Assembly (NCBI RefSeq): GCF_020179605.1
Contig: NZ_JAINZO010000005.1
Location: forward strand, 1-45,812
Direction of reading: 5' to 3'
Length of the DNA: 45,812 bases
Origin: Geomonas agri
GTDB lineage: Bacteria > Desulfobacterota > Desulfuromonadia > Geobacterales > Geobacteraceae
Both the position numbers and the translations under genes were made by a program. Below the pieces are notes generated by a model. It saw only the letters and a list, made by a program, of their open reading frames with translations, was not told where the DNA came from and searched no databases. Position 1 is the stretch's first letter. Every line of letters starts with the position of its first letter. This document shows, piece after piece, positions 1 through 8,802 of this stretch.

Positions 1-115
1 TTAGAGAGGGGGGTGGACCTCCACCCCCCGATCATACACTGCCAAAAAATCCTACAGACACGAAATGCGATTGTGAGAAACATATTGCGCGGGCGACAGC
101 CCAAGCTACGAGTTT
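1..115 (+). other. 23S-5S intergenic spacer of an rRNA operon
   Basis: This segment lies directly upstream of the 5S rRNA and contains no reading frame. I see no 23S 3' end in it, so 23S should end just outside the window. A near-perfect GC hairpin sits at 8-29 (arm of G8-G13 plus TGGA, complementary arm ending in C24-C29), which may serve in processing of the precursor. That it is rRNA spacer is inferred from the 5S that follows. Confidence 0.6.
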
Positions 116-231
<116 letters not shown>

Positions 232-241
232 AATTTAATTT

Positions 242-275
242 AAAAAGCCCCGTCTGATTCCAGACGGGGCTTTTT
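242..275 (+). terminator. Intrinsic terminator of the rRNA operon
   Basis: A 15-bp perfect stem (AAAAAGCCCCGTCTG and its complement) encloses the loop ATTC and ends in a run of five T. It directly follows the 5S rRNA and should end the rrn transcript. The A-run on the opposite side makes it potentially bidirectional. Confidence 0.93.
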
Positions 276-371
276 CGCGTCCTAGACCTGATTCTGTCAT
301 CCCATTACACGGTTGCATCTCTCTCCACCACATCTTCTTCTGCCAGCCTTCGTTTCACCTCTACCATCACG

Positions 372-399
372 TTGCAAATGCCAGTATGCTGGCTAAAAT
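372..399 (+). promoter_or_regulatory. Putative sigma70 promoter with operator-like inverted repeat
   Basis: TTGCAA (372-377) and TAAAAT (394-399) are separated by 16 bases. The spacer contains the inverted repeat GCCAG-TATG-CTGGC (380-393), which could be a repressor site. It would give a short leader ahead of the Shine-Dalgarno AAGGAGG at 422-428 of the Lpp-like gene. Based on motif matching only. Confidence 0.45.
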
Positions 400-434
400 T
401 GGCATGTGCTAATTTTATATTAAGGAGGTTCCTC

Positions 435-779
435 TTGAAACTCTTCTTACTTACCGCTTCTGCTGTCGCCTTCACGTTGTCCGTGTCCGGTTGTGTCACC
501 AAGGGTTACGTCAGCAAGCAAGTTGACCCGATCTCCTGCAGAGTTGATGTCCTGGAAACCAAGAACGCCTCCCTCAATCAACGGATCAACGCTTTTGAGA
601 GTAGGGTTGCGACCCTGGAGAGTCAAGTCTCTCAGGCACAGCTTGCCAACAAGGCTATGCTCGATGATGCTACTGCCAGGGCCGCTGATAGCGCCCAAAG
701 AGCCGAGGCTGCCGCGGCAGCTGCAACACAGGCCGCGGCGCGAACGGAAAAGCTGTTCGAACTTGGACAGAAAAAGTAA
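435..779 (+). CDS. Lpp-like alanine-zipper outer-membrane lipoprotein
   Basis: A 114-residue lipoprotein. The start is the TTG at 435, preceded by AAGGAGG at 422-428; an earlier in-frame ATG at 372 has no such site and would spoil the signal peptide. The signal peptide ends in the lipobox VSGC with the lipidated Cys at residue 20. The rest is heptad-like and predicted to form a long helix, rich in Ala in the second half, and it ends in Gly-Gln-Lys-Lys. Length is somewhat above E. coli Lpp (78 aa precursor). The terminal lysine, plus an L,D-transpeptidase gene 14 bases downstream, suggests covalent attachment to peptidoglycan as for Braun lipoprotein. The family resemblance is seen; the cross-link is inferred. 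Confidence 0.75.
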   Translation: MKLFLLTASAVAFTLSVSGCVTKGYVSKQVDPISCRVDVLETKNASLNQRINAFESRVATLESQVSQAQLANKAMLDDATARAADSAQRAEAAAAAATQAAARTEKLFELGQKK

Positions 780-793
780 CGACGGCCGTCGCC

Positions 794-1684
794 ATGCCCA
801 AGCACCGCCTAGTCCTTTTTTCTGTTGCGATAGGGCTTTTCTTGCCGTCCCTTTTTGCACGAAAAACTCAGTCGGCGGACTCTATACCACCGAACTTTGT
901 TGGCGGTTATGTTGGTGAACTGCGTCAATACACGGTGCACCAGGGGGAATCCCTCATTGAAATCGCGAGGAGATTCCATTTGGGGTACAACGAGATCCGA
1001 GACGCTAATCGTGGTGTCGACCCGATCCTGCCGAAAGCTGGAATCGTTGTTACCATACCTTCCGCGTGGATACCACCGCCAGCTACGGAGCGCCCTTGCA
1101 TTGTCGTGAACCTGGCTGAGTTACGCTTGTACTTTTTCCCGGAGAGTGACATCACCCCAATTACTTCCTTTCCAATAGGCATTGGAGATGAAGGTGTGGA
1201 TACTCCGCTTGGACGCTTCTTTATTGTAGATAAGATAATGGATCCTTACTGGCATGTTCCGAAGTCCATTCGTCGGCAGCGCCCGCAGCTTCCTGCTGCA
1301 GTTGCTCCTGGTGCGCGCAACCCTTTGGGGCGTCATGCGCTGCGCCTGTCACGCCAGGACATCCTTATTCATGGTACTAACCGTCCCTATGGCATTGGCC
1401 GACGATCGAGCCATGGTTGCCTGCGCCTTTATCCAGGCGACATGGCGTCCTTGTTCGTGAAAGCTCAGGAAGGGATGCGGGTAACGGTCATCGACCTGCC
1501 TGTGAAAGTGGGAGTCAAAGAGGATAGGGTATTCATCGAGTTCCATCGGCAAGATAAACACACTGTCGATGTTGGGGCGGTCCTGCATCTGATGGCCGAC
1601 CGCAACTTACTGCATCGAATCGACATGGGGAAACTAGTTCGTGCTTACTACGAGAACAGAGGATATCCCGTCGAAATATCATGA
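794..1684 (+). CDS. LysM-containing L,D-transpeptidase (ErfK/YbiS/YkuD family)
   Basis: A 296-residue exported enzyme. An N-terminal hydrophobic signal (about 1-22) is followed by a LysM peptidoglycan-binding domain (about 45-91, YTVHQGESLIEIARRF) and a YkuD catalytic domain (about 102-235). The catalytic motif is present as H193-G-T and S206-H207-G208-C209-L-R, with C209 the nucleophile. YkuD enzymes make 3-3 peptidoglycan cross-links or attach Lpp to meso-diaminopimelate. The gene follows the Lpp-like lipoprotein with a 14-base gap and no terminator, so the two probably form an operon in which this enzyme anchors its neighbour. The ATG at 794 lacks a clear Shine-Dalgarno, suggesting translational coupling. 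Confidence 0.88.
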   Translation: MPKHRLVLFSVAIGLFLPSLFARKTQSADSIPPNFVGGYVGELRQYTVHQGESLIEIARRFHLGYNEIRDANRGVDPILPKAGIVVTIPSAWIPPPATERPCIVVNLAELRLYFFPESDITPITSFPIGIGDEGVDTPLGRFFIVDKIMDPYWHVPKSIRRQRPQLPAAVAPGARNPLGRHALRLSRQDILIHGTNRPYGIGRRSSHGCLRLYPGDMASLFVKAQEGMRVTVIDLPVKVGVKEDRVFIEFHRQDKHTVDVGAVLHLMADRNLLHRIDMGKLVRAYYENRGYPVEIS

Positions 1685-1729
1685 ATCAACCGAAAGTGAG
1701 GGGGGCAAGCCCCCCGATCGGTGTTTCAT

Positions 1730-2059
1730 CTATTTCTTGGGCTTTAACGGACTCTCTTTGTAGAAAATGCCTAGCACCGACTGCTCATTCGCAGTCAGTT
1801 TTACACCTTTGAGTTCCATGCGGTGCTGGATCCTCTGCATGTCCTTCCCTGCTGCGATCGCGTTTTCAATTCGTTCGGCGGTGTGGCAGGACACGCACTT
1901 CTTGTCGATTACCAGGTGCGCTTCCTTGAACACGCCTCCGGTGACGCTGCCAAGATTCTTGCCTGATGTGGGGGCGGATTTGGGTCCTTCCTGGGCAGCA
2001 TAGAGTGAGGTGATGGAAAGAGCTGTCAACATAAGTGCCACGAGGATTCTATGCTTCAT
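1730..2059 (-). CDS. Small monoheme c-type cytochrome, periplasmic
   Basis: A 109-residue protein. The start is the ATG at 2059, which has an AAAAGGAG Shine-Dalgarno; an in-frame ATG 33 bases upstream lacks one. A signal peptide (1-22, ending LYAA) precedes a single heme-binding CVSCH motif (C55-H59). Met residues in the DMQRIQHRMELKG stretch are candidates for the distal heme ligand. Monoheme cytochromes of this size carry electrons in the periplasm, which fits a metal-reducing lifestyle. The gene converges on the L,D-transpeptidase and is divergent from the response-regulator gene. Physiological partner unknown. Confidence 0.82.
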   Translation of the reverse strand: MKHRILVALMLTALSITSLYAAQEGPKSAPTSGKNLGSVTGGVFKEAHLVIDKKCVSCHTAERIENAIAAGKDMQRIQHRMELKGVKLTANEQSVLGIFYKESPLKPKK

Positions 2060-2214
2060 TGCTTCTCCTTTTAGCCGCTGAGGTTTGATCAAAACTTTAC
2101 AACAAGATATAGCAGAAAAATGTGGTCTCGCTTATCACCACTGTTATTTATAGGTTCAGCACAGGAGAACTGCCTGAATAGTTGGGAAATGTAGGCTGAT
2201 TATAATTAACTAAA

Positions 2215-2234
2215 GGTTGTTGTGGGTTGTTGTG
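2215..2234. repeat. Tandem 10-bp direct repeat upstream of response-regulator operon
   Basis: GGTTGTTGTG occurs twice back to back (2215-2224 and 2225-2234). It lies in the 312-base divergent intergenic region between the cytochrome and the response-regulator genes, about 40 bases upstream of the putative -35 box. The position would suit a tandem activator site; this is inference. Confidence 0.4.
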
Positions 2235-2273
2235 GCCAGGAATTTTGTGCAACGGTGGGCAGAGCCATCTGCA

Positions 2274-2301
2274 TTGAAGGCCATTGGTGTATCGCTATAA
2301 A
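2274..2301 (+). promoter_or_regulatory. Putative sigma70 promoter of the response-regulator operon
   Basis: TTGAAG (2274-2279) and TATAAA (2296-2301) are separated by 16 bases. They lie about 70 bases upstream of the ATG at 2372. Motif-based call only. Confidence 0.45.
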
Positions 2302-2371
2302 GACGTGGTAAAATCTGTGTGTCCGACGCAACTCTTGATTGTCTTGTTTGGGGACTAAAGGAGATACAGGG

Positions 2372-2830
2372 ATGTTAAAGTTAAAGCGCATATTGTTGGT
2401 TGAAGACAACGCCAACGACGCTGAACTCACCCTGGAGGCGCTGGCAGAGCATAATCTCGCCAACGGGGTGGATCTGGTCAGAGACGGGGCCGAAGCCCTG
2501 GATTATCTGTATCGGCGAGGGAAATACGAAGGAGAACCTCCGTTGAACCTGGCGGTCATACTGCTGGACCTGAAACTGCCGAAGGTGGACGGGCTGGAGG
2601 TCCTCAGCACACTGAAAGGTGATGCCCAACTGAAGTTTATCCCGGTGGTGGTGCTGACCTCATCGCGAGAGGAAAGGGACGTTGTGGAGAGCTACCGGCT
2701 CGGCGTCAACGCATATGTGGTAAAACCGGTCAATTTTTCCGAATTCATTACAGCAGTCAAGGAACTCGGCGCCTTTTGGGCCATAATCAATGAGCCGCCT
2801 CCGTCATCGCAAAGGGGCAGTAACCAATGA
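2372..2830 (+). CDS. Single-domain response regulator (Rcp1-like)
   Basis: A 152-residue stand-alone receiver domain with no output domain. The start ATG at 2372 follows AAAGGAG; an in-frame ATG at 2339 has no Shine-Dalgarno. Acidic pocket D12, phospho-acceptor D66 (LLDLKLP), T96 and K118 are all present. The NDAELTLEAL start and the insertion before the phospho-site resemble Rcp1-type regulators that serve phytochrome or other PAS histidine kinases. It overlaps the next gene through ATGA, so the two are translationally coupled. No histidine kinase is in the window, so its phosphodonor must be encoded elsewhere. Confidence 0.88.
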   Translation: MLKLKRILLVEDNANDAELTLEALAEHNLANGVDLVRDGAEALDYLYRRGKYEGEPPLNLAVILLDLKLPKVDGLEVLSTLKGDAQLKFIPVVVLTSSREERDVVESYRLGVNAYVVKPVNFSEFITAVKELGAFWAIINEPPPSSQRGSNQ

Positions 2831-4374
2831 AACAGGAGCGTCTGCGCATACTGCATCTTGAGGATGATCCGATGGATGCGGAACTGGTTCTGCTGACTCT
2901 GACCTCGGAAGGGCTGGACTGCGAAGTCGAGGTGGTGTCGAGACGGGACGAGTTCAGTGTCGCCTTGGAGCGCGGCGGCATGGATCTCATTCTCGCCGAT
3001 TTTGCGCTTCCCGCTTTCGACGGCATGACGGCTTTGGCAATGGTGCGCCAGAAACTGCCCGATCTTCCCTTTGTGTTTGTTTCTGGAAAACTGGGCGAGG
3101 AAGCGGCCATTGAGTCGCTCAAAAGCGGTGCAACGGATTATGTCCTGAAGAGTCGTTTGTCGAGGTTGGTCCCGGCGGTACAGCGTGCGCTGACCGAGGC
3201 GCAGGAGCGGGCTAAGCAGCGACAAACGGAGCGGGATCTTGAGGTGGCTCACGCGGAGATCGAGAAACGAGCCGAAGATTACCGTAACCTCTTTAACAGT
3301 ATCCGCGACGTTATTGTCGTCGCCGACCACAACCGCACCATACTGCATGTGAACCAGCCTGCGCTACAGGACATCTTCGGCTATGACTCCCCCGAGGTGA
3401 TCGGCCAGAGTAGTGGAATTCTCTATGCCGACGAGGAGGATTACGAGCGTACCGGCAAGGAGGTTTTTGACGTCAAAGCCCCGGTGAAGGGAAAGCTGGT
3501 GGAACTGCACTTTCGTAGAAAAAGCGGCGAGGTCTTCATCGGCGAGCTTTACGCGATGAAGCGTCTGAATCGCTTCGGCAACGTGACCGGCAACATTTCC
3601 ATCTTCAGGGATATCAGCGAACGCAAAAAAGCGGAGGCAGATCTAAGGGAGAGCGAGTTGCGCCGCATGCAACTGCAACTGGAACTGGTCTACGCCGCCG
3701 AGATCCAGGCCAAACTGCTGCCGCGGGTTTATCCGCAGATCGGCGGCTTCGAAATTGCAGCCCGCTGCCTCCCCGCCAAACAGGTCGGCGGGGACTTCTA
3801 CGACTGGCAGCAGGTGTCGCCAACACTCATCAACCTGACACTTGGCGACGTGATGGGGAAGGGGATGGCCGCCGCCATGCTGATGGCCACCGTCAGGGCC
3901 GCCCTCCATGCCGTCACCCTCTACAATCGCCCGGCCCAGGCGGTGCACCTGGCTGAGAAAGCGCTTAACGAGGATCTGGAGAACTCCGAAAGCTTCGTGA
4001 CGCTCTTCCATGCTCAATTGGATTCAACAACGCGGACAATCTCTTTCGTTGACTGTGGCCATGGCTACGTCTTTGTCAGGCGCCATGGCGGTTCCGTGGA
4101 GACCCTCAACCCACGAGGATTGCCGTTGGGCGTGCAGGGAGACGAGGTGTACCAAGAGGGGGCGGTGCGGCTGGCCAAGGGCGATGTGATGGTTCTGTAC
4201 AGTGATGGGCTGGTCGACGCGAAGCCGGAACTAGAACTCACCCACGAGGCGCTGGCCAGGCAGCTTTCTGGGAAGAAGAGCGCCCAGGAAATGGCGGACG
4301 CCTTAATCGCTCTTACCGATAAGCCAGATCCCCAGCCTGACGACATTACCGTCCTGGTGCTGCGGGGACTGTGA
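2827..4374 (+). CDS. Response regulator with PAS and PP2C (SpoIIE/RsbU) phosphatase output
   Basis: A 515-residue cytoplasmic protein. The receiver domain (about 5-125, phospho-acceptor D58 in LADFALP) is joined by a helical linker to a PAS domain (about 152-265) and a short coiled coil. A PP2C-type Ser/Thr phosphatase domain (about 300-513) follows, with the metal-binding motifs GGDFYDW, GDVMGKGM, DCGHG and YSDGLVDA. Such proteins usually dephosphorylate an anti-sigma-factor antagonist in a partner-switching cascade, controlled by phosphorylation of the receiver. No anti-sigma factor or antagonist gene lies nearby. It starts inside the stop of the preceding receiver gene (ATGA), so phosphate could pass between, or compete for, the two receivers. 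Confidence 0.9.
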   Translation: MKQERLRILHLEDDPMDAELVLLTLTSEGLDCEVEVVSRRDEFSVALERGGMDLILADFALPAFDGMTALAMVRQKLPDLPFVFVSGKLGEEAAIESLKSGATDYVLKSRLSRLVPAVQRALTEAQERAKQRQTERDLEVAHAEIEKRAEDYRNLFNSIRDVIVVADHNRTILHVNQPALQDIFGYDSPEVIGQSSGILYADEEDYERTGKEVFDVKAPVKGKLVELHFRRKSGEVFIGELYAMKRLNRFGNVTGNISIFRDISERKKAEADLRESELRRMQLQLELVYAAEIQAKLLPRVYPQIGGFEIAARCLPAKQVGGDFYDWQQVSPTLINLTLGDVMGKGMAAAMLMATVRAALHAVTLYNRPAQAVHLAEKALNEDLENSESFVTLFHAQLDSTTRTISFVDCGHGYVFVRRHGGSVETLNPRGLPLGVQGDEVYQEGAVRLAKGDVMVLYSDGLVDAKPELELTHEALARQLSGKKSAQEMADALIALTDKPDPQPDDITVLVLRGL

Positions 4375-4386
4375 GGCAGAAAATTA

Positions 4387-4803
4387 CTATTCGCCGATGA
4401 TCTTCACCAAGACCCGCTTCCTGCGCAGGCCGTCGAACTCGCCGTAGAAAACCTGTTCCCAAGGCCCCAGGTCCAACTTCCCGCCGGTAATCGCAACGAC
4501 CACCTCGCGCCCCATGATGGTCCTTTTCAGATGCGCATCCCCGTTGTCCTCTCCATGGTTGTGGCGGTACCGGCTGTGCGGTTTCTCCGGGGCCAGCCCT
4601 TCCAGCCACTCTTCGAAGTCCTGGTGCAGCCCTGATTCGTCATCATTTATGAAAACGCTGGCAGTAATGTGCATGGCGTTACATAGCAGGAGCCCTTCCC
4701 GTATGCCGCTTTCCTTGACGGTTGCCTCAAGTTCAGGGGTGATGTTGACAAAGCCACGCCTACTCTTGATCTGGAACCACAGTTCCTTCCGGTGATGCTT
4801 CAT
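4387..4803 (-). CDS. YjbQ/UPF0047 family protein
   Basis: A 138-residue protein that starts at the ATG at 4803, preceded by AAGGAG. The family signature is complete: [13 protein letters not shown] with its histidines, [13 protein letters not shown], and the C-terminal [18 protein letters not shown]. YjbQ proteins are small trimeric enzymes; some have weak thiamine-phosphate synthase activity, but the physiological role is unsettled. The first 44 bases overlap the 3' end of the carboxypeptidase gene in another frame, so it is probably co-transcribed with it. It converges on the phosphatase gene with only 12 bases between the stops and no obvious terminator. Confidence 0.88.
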   Translation of the reverse strand: MKHHRKELWFQIKSRRGFVNITPELEATVKESGIREGLLLCNAMHITASVFINDDESGLHQDFEEWLEGLAPEKPHSRYRHNHGEDNGDAHLKRTIMGREVVVAITGGKLDLGPWEQVFYGEFDGLRRKRVLVKIIGE

Positions 4804-5662
4804 CTTCTCTCCTTGCTGGCGTGGTCGGTTCAGCAGGTCTCCGCGGGGTGCGACGCGGGGACGAGGCCGCAAAGGCAGCGTCGAGCAGTTCCGGTGCGGC
4901 CCCCCACCTGTTCCTGGAGTGCATGATCACCAGGAGGACCCTGGTGTCTTCGCGCTGTGCCAGGGCGACCAGGCATTGGCCTGCGTTGGGCGTGGTTCCC
5001 GTTTTTACACCAATAGCCCCTGGATACCGTCCTATCAGCCTGTTTATGTTTCTCAAATAATAACTGCGCCTGCCATCGAGCGTGGTGATGCGCATGTCGT
5101 GCCTGGCCACGATCTTCGCAAACTGCGGCAGTTGCATCGCCTTCTCCGCGATGCGCGCCAGGTCGTGTGCGTTCGAATAGAGGCCCCTGCTGTCGTGGCC
5201 GCATGCGTTGGCGAAGTGGGTGTTTTCCAGGCCCAGCGCCCGAGCCCGGGCGTTCATCTGTACCACGAAATCGGTTTGATTGCCACAGGCGTGATCGGCG
5301 AGGGCACGGCAGGCGTCGTTGGCGGATGCAATCAGCGTGGCCGCCAGCAGGTCGCGCACCCGGAATTTCTCGCCGCGTCGCAGTCCGATTCTGCTGCCGG
5401 TCTCGCGCGCTGCCCCGCGGCTGACCACTACTACGTCATTCAGGTTGCAGCGCTCCATGACAATTAGGGCCGTCATCATCTTGGTGAGGCTGGCCGGAGC
5501 CCGGCGGATACCAGCATTTTGCTGGCGGAATACCTGGCCGTTGACCTTTACCAGGTAGCTCGTGGCGGGGTGGTAGGAGCGCGCAGCGGTTTGCTGCGGA
5601 AGGGCGAGGCCGATGATAACTGCTGCAAGAAGACAAGTTGTGATGGATGAGAAAATTTTCAT
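4760..5662 (-). CDS. D-alanyl-D-alanine carboxypeptidase (peptidase S11, DacA/DacF-like)
   Basis: A 300-residue exported penicillin-binding protein. Residues 1-27 form a signal peptide ending QTAA, which favours the ATG at 5662 over an in-frame ATG 72 bases upstream; neither has a good Shine-Dalgarno. Catalytic motifs are S58-L-T-K61, SAND (SxN) and KTGT. The enzyme trims the terminal D-Ala from peptidoglycan pentapeptides in the periplasm. After the catalytic domain there is only a short Pro/Arg-rich charged tail. The usual C-terminal beta domain and amphipathic membrane anchor of DacA are missing, so it may be soluble. Its 3' end overlaps the yjbQ-like gene by 44 bases. Confidence 0.9.
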   Translation of the reverse strand: MKIFSSITTCLLAAVIIGLALPQQTAARSYHPATSYLVKVNGQVFRQQNAGIRRAPASLTKMMTALIVMERCNLNDVVVVSRGAARETGSRIGLRRGEKFRVRDLLAATLIASANDACRALADHACGNQTDFVVQMNARARALGLENTHFANACGHDSRGLYSNAHDLARIAEKAMQLPQFAKIVARHDMRITTLDGRRSYYLRNINRLIGRYPGAIGVKTGTTPNAGQCLVALAQREDTRVLLVIMHSRNRWGAAPELLDAAFAASSPRRTPRRPAEPTTPARREDEASPEGTVVPDQE

Positions 5663-5810
5663 GCAGGATGTTATAGCATCGTTTCCCGCTCCCGCAATTG
5701 AGCGCAGCGCGAAGGATGCGGCGTAGCATGTCACAGCGAATCTTGGATTTACAAACTGTCGCCCCTTAAGGTATCTTGCTGACTTCGATTACCGCAGCGT
5801 GAGGGCTACA

Positions 5811-7829
5811 GTGGCAACTAAAATACGAATACTTCCTGAGAACCTGACCAACAAGATCGCCGCCGGGGAGGTGGTGGAACGCCCCGCCTCCGTGGCAAAG
5901 GAACTGGTGGAGAATGCGCTGGACGCGGGCTCAAAAGAGGTCGTGGTCGAGATCGAGTCTGGGGGCAGGCGGCTCATCAGGGTGACCGATTCCGGTAGTG
6001 GCATGTCGCGTGAGGACGCACTTTTGGCGCTCGAGCGCCATGCCACCAGCAAGATCGCTAGTGACGAGGACCTCTTCGCCCTGTCCACCCTCGGTTTCCG
6101 TGGAGAGGCGCTGCCATCGGTGGCCTCGGTGTCCCGTCTTACCATTTCCACCCGTACCAGCGACAGCCTGGAGGGGACGGAGATCTACGTGGAGGGGGGG
6201 CGCATCAAGGAGGTCAAGGAGTGCGGCATGGCTCCGGGGACGGTCATCGCCGTGCGCAACCTCTTCTTCAACACGCCGGCGCGGCTCAAGTTCATGAAAA
6301 GCGCGGATACCGAAGGGGGGCACGTAGGGGAGTTGCTGACGCGGCTGGCCATCTCCCGCCCCGATGTCCGCTTCACCTACAAGAATGAGGGTAAGACAGT
6401 GTTCCGGGCCCTCGACGCTGACCTGAAGGAACGGGTGGCGACGCTGCTCGGCCGCTCCATAGCCTCTTTTCTCTATCCGGTCTCTTATGAGGAGCCGGGG
6501 GGCGTACGGGTAACTGGCCTGGTGGCCGCGCCGGAGTGCAGCCGTAGCGCCGCCAGCCATCTCTACACCTATATCAACGGCCGCTTCATCCGTGACAAGG
6601 TGGTGCAGCACGCCATCCTCCAGGCCTACCGGAACTTCTTGGAGCGCGGCCGTTATCCGGTTGTCGCCGTCTTCATCGACATCGCCGCCGGTGAAGTCGA
6701 TGTCAACGTCCATCCGACCAAACACGAGGTGAGATTCCGCGAACAGGGGAAGGTGCACGACGCCATCCAGTATGCGGTGGAAAGCGTGCTGAAGCAGACC
6801 CCGTGGCTGAAGCGGGCAGCCGTGCCGGTTTCGGCTGCTTCGACAGCCCCGGGTGCACAGCTGACGGAAAGCGTCACCGGTGTTGCCACTGCTTCCCGCA
6901 GCACGTCCGCGCACTCTGGTCTCGCCCTGACATGCGCGCCCAAGGATACACCGCCTCATGTTGGCGTGTCTTCTGCTGCCCCGGCAGCGAAAGCTACACA
7001 GGAACCAGAGTTGCCTGTAGAGGCGCTGGCGTCCTCGGTGAGCGAGGCCAAGGTGGCCGAGATCCGCGAACTGCTGGTGGGGTATCAGCCTAAACCCCAG
7101 CCGGCGCTGCGCCCCCATTACCACTTTGAGGCACCGGCGCGGAAGACCGAGGAGCCGCCCGCCCCCCCGAGCAGCGCTGAGCCTGCCATTCAATCCACCA
7201 CGGAAGAGCCAGAGCCGGTTTTCCGGCGGGAAAGCGAGGCGCCGGGTTACTTCTCGTCGCTTGCCGTCATCGGACAGTTCAACGCGTCCTACATTCTCTG
7301 CCAGCGGGGCACGGACCTGGTACTGATCGACCAGCACGCAGCACACGAGCGGGTTGCCTTCGAAAAGCTGAAAGCGGAATTCGCCGGCAAGGAGGTGGAC
7401 AGTCAAGGACTACTTTTCCCGGAAACGCTGGAACTCTCTTTCCGCGAGTCGGCGGTGCTCAGGGAGAATCTTGAGGAACTGCGGCGCCTGGGCTTCTCCT
7501 TCGAGGAGTTCGGAGGCAACACCTGGCTTCTGAACGGTGTGCCGCAGCTTCTATCCGGCACTGACTACCTGCGCACCATCCGGGATATCTTGGAGGAGCT
7601 CTCCAGCTTGAGCCGCAGCCGGACCTTCACCGACATCCAGGAGGATCTCCTGGCGCGCATCGCCTGCCACAGCGTGGTGCGTGGCCGGCGCACGCTGACA
7701 GCCCAGGAGATCTCGGCGCTGTTCAGGCAGATGGACGAGACTGACTTCTCCAGCAACTGCCCGCACGGCAGACCGGTGATGCAGACCCTCACCCTGATCG
7801 AAGTGGAGAAGATGTTCAAGCGGTTGTAG
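5811..7829 (+). CDS. mutL: DNA mismatch repair protein MutL (endonuclease type)
   Basis: A 672-residue protein. I chose the GTG at 5811 because GAGGG lies just upstream and it gives the usual MATKIRILPE start; a GTG at 5799 in the same frame has no Shine-Dalgarno. The N-terminal GHKL ATPase has ENALDAGS, DSGSGM, RHATSKI and GFRGEAL. A Pro/Ala-rich linker (about 345-475) leads to the C-terminal dimerisation domain. That domain carries the nuclease and zinc motifs: DQHAAHERVAFE (fits DQHAx2Ex4E), ACHSVVRGR and CPHGRP. It therefore should be a nicking MutL, as in bacteria lacking MutH. It is followed by miaA after a 46-base gap. Confidence 0.96.
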   Translation: MATKIRILPENLTNKIAAGEVVERPASVAKELVENALDAGSKEVVVEIESGGRRLIRVTDSGSGMSREDALLALERHATSKIASDEDLFALSTLGFRGEALPSVASVSRLTISTRTSDSLEGTEIYVEGGRIKEVKECGMAPGTVIAVRNLFFNTPARLKFMKSADTEGGHVGELLTRLAISRPDVRFTYKNEGKTVFRALDADLKERVATLLGRSIASFLYPVSYEEPGGVRVTGLVAAPECSRSAASHLYTYINGRFIRDKVVQHAILQAYRNFLERGRYPVVAVFIDIAAGEVDVNVHPTKHEVRFREQGKVHDAIQYAVESVLKQTPWLKRAAVPVSAASTAPGAQLTESVTGVATASRSTSAHSGLALTCAPKDTPPHVGVSSAAPAAKATQEPELPVEALASSVSEAKVAEIRELLVGYQPKPQPALRPHYHFEAPARKTEEPPAPPSSAEPAIQSTTEEPEPVFRRESEAPGYFSSLAVIGQFNASYILCQRGTDLVLIDQHAAHERVAFEKLKAEFAGKEVDSQGLLFPETLELSFRESAVLRENLEELRRLGFSFEEFGGNTWLLNGVPQLLSGTDYLRTIRDILEELSSLSRSRTFTDIQEDLLARIACHSVVRGRRTLTAQEISALFRQMDETDFSSNCPHGRPVMQTLTLIEVEKMFKRL

Positions 7830-7875
7830 AACCCGGGACGGCAGCCGATGGTGCTGCCGCAGTAGACGAGAGAGC

Positions 7876-8790
7876 ATGACGCAAAAGAAGATACAGCTGC
7901 TGATAATTGGGGGACCTACGGGGTCCGGCAAGAGTGACCTCGCCTTGAGGTTGGCAGAAGAGATCGATGGAGAAATCGTCAACGCGGACTCCATGCAGAT
8001 TTACCGCGGCCTCGATATCGGCACGGCCAAACCCTCGCCGGTAGAGTTGGCCCGGGTGCCGCACCACTTGATTGACATCGTGGCACCGGATCAGGACTTT
8101 ACCGCTTCCGACTTCAGGCGGGAGGCCGCGGCCGCCATCGAGGACATCGACGGCCGCGGCAAAAAAGCCATCGTGGTCGGAGGAACCGGGTTGTACCTGC
8201 GCGCCCTGTTGGATGGGTTGGTCGACTCCCCGACCGGGGACCCGGAACTACGCCGCCAGTTTGACGATGTTCCCGGAGAGGAACTGCTGAGACGTCTGGC
8301 AGAGGTCGATCCTGAGACCGCGGCCAGGCTGCACCCTAACGACCGTGTGCGCCTGGTGCGGGCGCTGGAAGTCTACACCCAGACCGGTCGCCCCATCTCC
8401 GCCTTTCGGGCCGAGCATGGCTTTTCGGGCGACCACTATCGTGCTTTGAAACTTGCCATCACCGTGGAACGGGCGGAGTTGTACCGTCGCATTGACACCC
8501 GCGTAGAAAAGATGCTGGAGAAAGGGTTAGTGGAGGAGGTGCGAAACCTCCTCGGGCAAGGCTACAGTCGCGAATTGAAGTCAATGCGCTCCATCGGGTA
8601 CAAGGAGATGACTGCATATCTGGCTGGTGAAATGACGCTGGATGAGGCAGTTACGCTGATCAAGCGTGACAGCCGCCGTTATGCCAAGCGACAGATGACA
8701 TGGTTCGGCAAGGAAAATGATATTTATTGGCTTGAATATCCCGCAGCATTTGCTAGTATCCTTGGTCATGTGATTGAATTTTTTGGGTAA
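7876..8790 (+). CDS. miaA: tRNA dimethylallyltransferase MiaA
   Basis: A 304-residue enzyme that transfers a dimethylallyl group from DMAPP to N6 of A37 in tRNAs reading UNN codons. The P-loop GPTGSGKS (residues 13-20), the NADSMQIYRGLDIGTAKP substrate motif and VGGTGLYLRALLDG are all visible, and the length is typical. It starts at the ATG at 7876 after a weak GAGAG. It lies between mutL and hfq, the conserved mutL-miaA-hfq order known from many proteobacteria, which supports a single transcript. Confidence 0.97.
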   Translation: MTQKKIQLLIIGGPTGSGKSDLALRLAEEIDGEIVNADSMQIYRGLDIGTAKPSPVELARVPHHLIDIVAPDQDFTASDFRREAAAAIEDIDGRGKKAIVVGGTGLYLRALLDGLVDSPTGDPELRRQFDDVPGEELLRRLAEVDPETAARLHPNDRVRLVRALEVYTQTGRPISAFRAEHGFSGDHYRALKLAITVERAELYRRIDTRVEKMLEKGLVEEVRNLLGQGYSRELKSMRSIGYKEMTAYLAGEMTLDEAVTLIKRDSRRYAKRQMTWFGKENDIYWLEYPAAFASILGHVIEFFG

Positions 8791-8802
8791 AGGAGCGGAA
8801 TC

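Noticed and set aside
232..434. tRNA gene after the 5S rRNA
   Set aside because: No cloverleaf or CCA-ended tRNA-like sequence is visible; a terminator follows the 5S directly.
5931..7406. A 491-codon open frame antisense to mutL
   Set aside because: It mirrors a clear mutL gene in a GC-rich genome, where the opposite strand often stays open by codon bias; product composition is His/Gly/Arg-rich and resembles no family.
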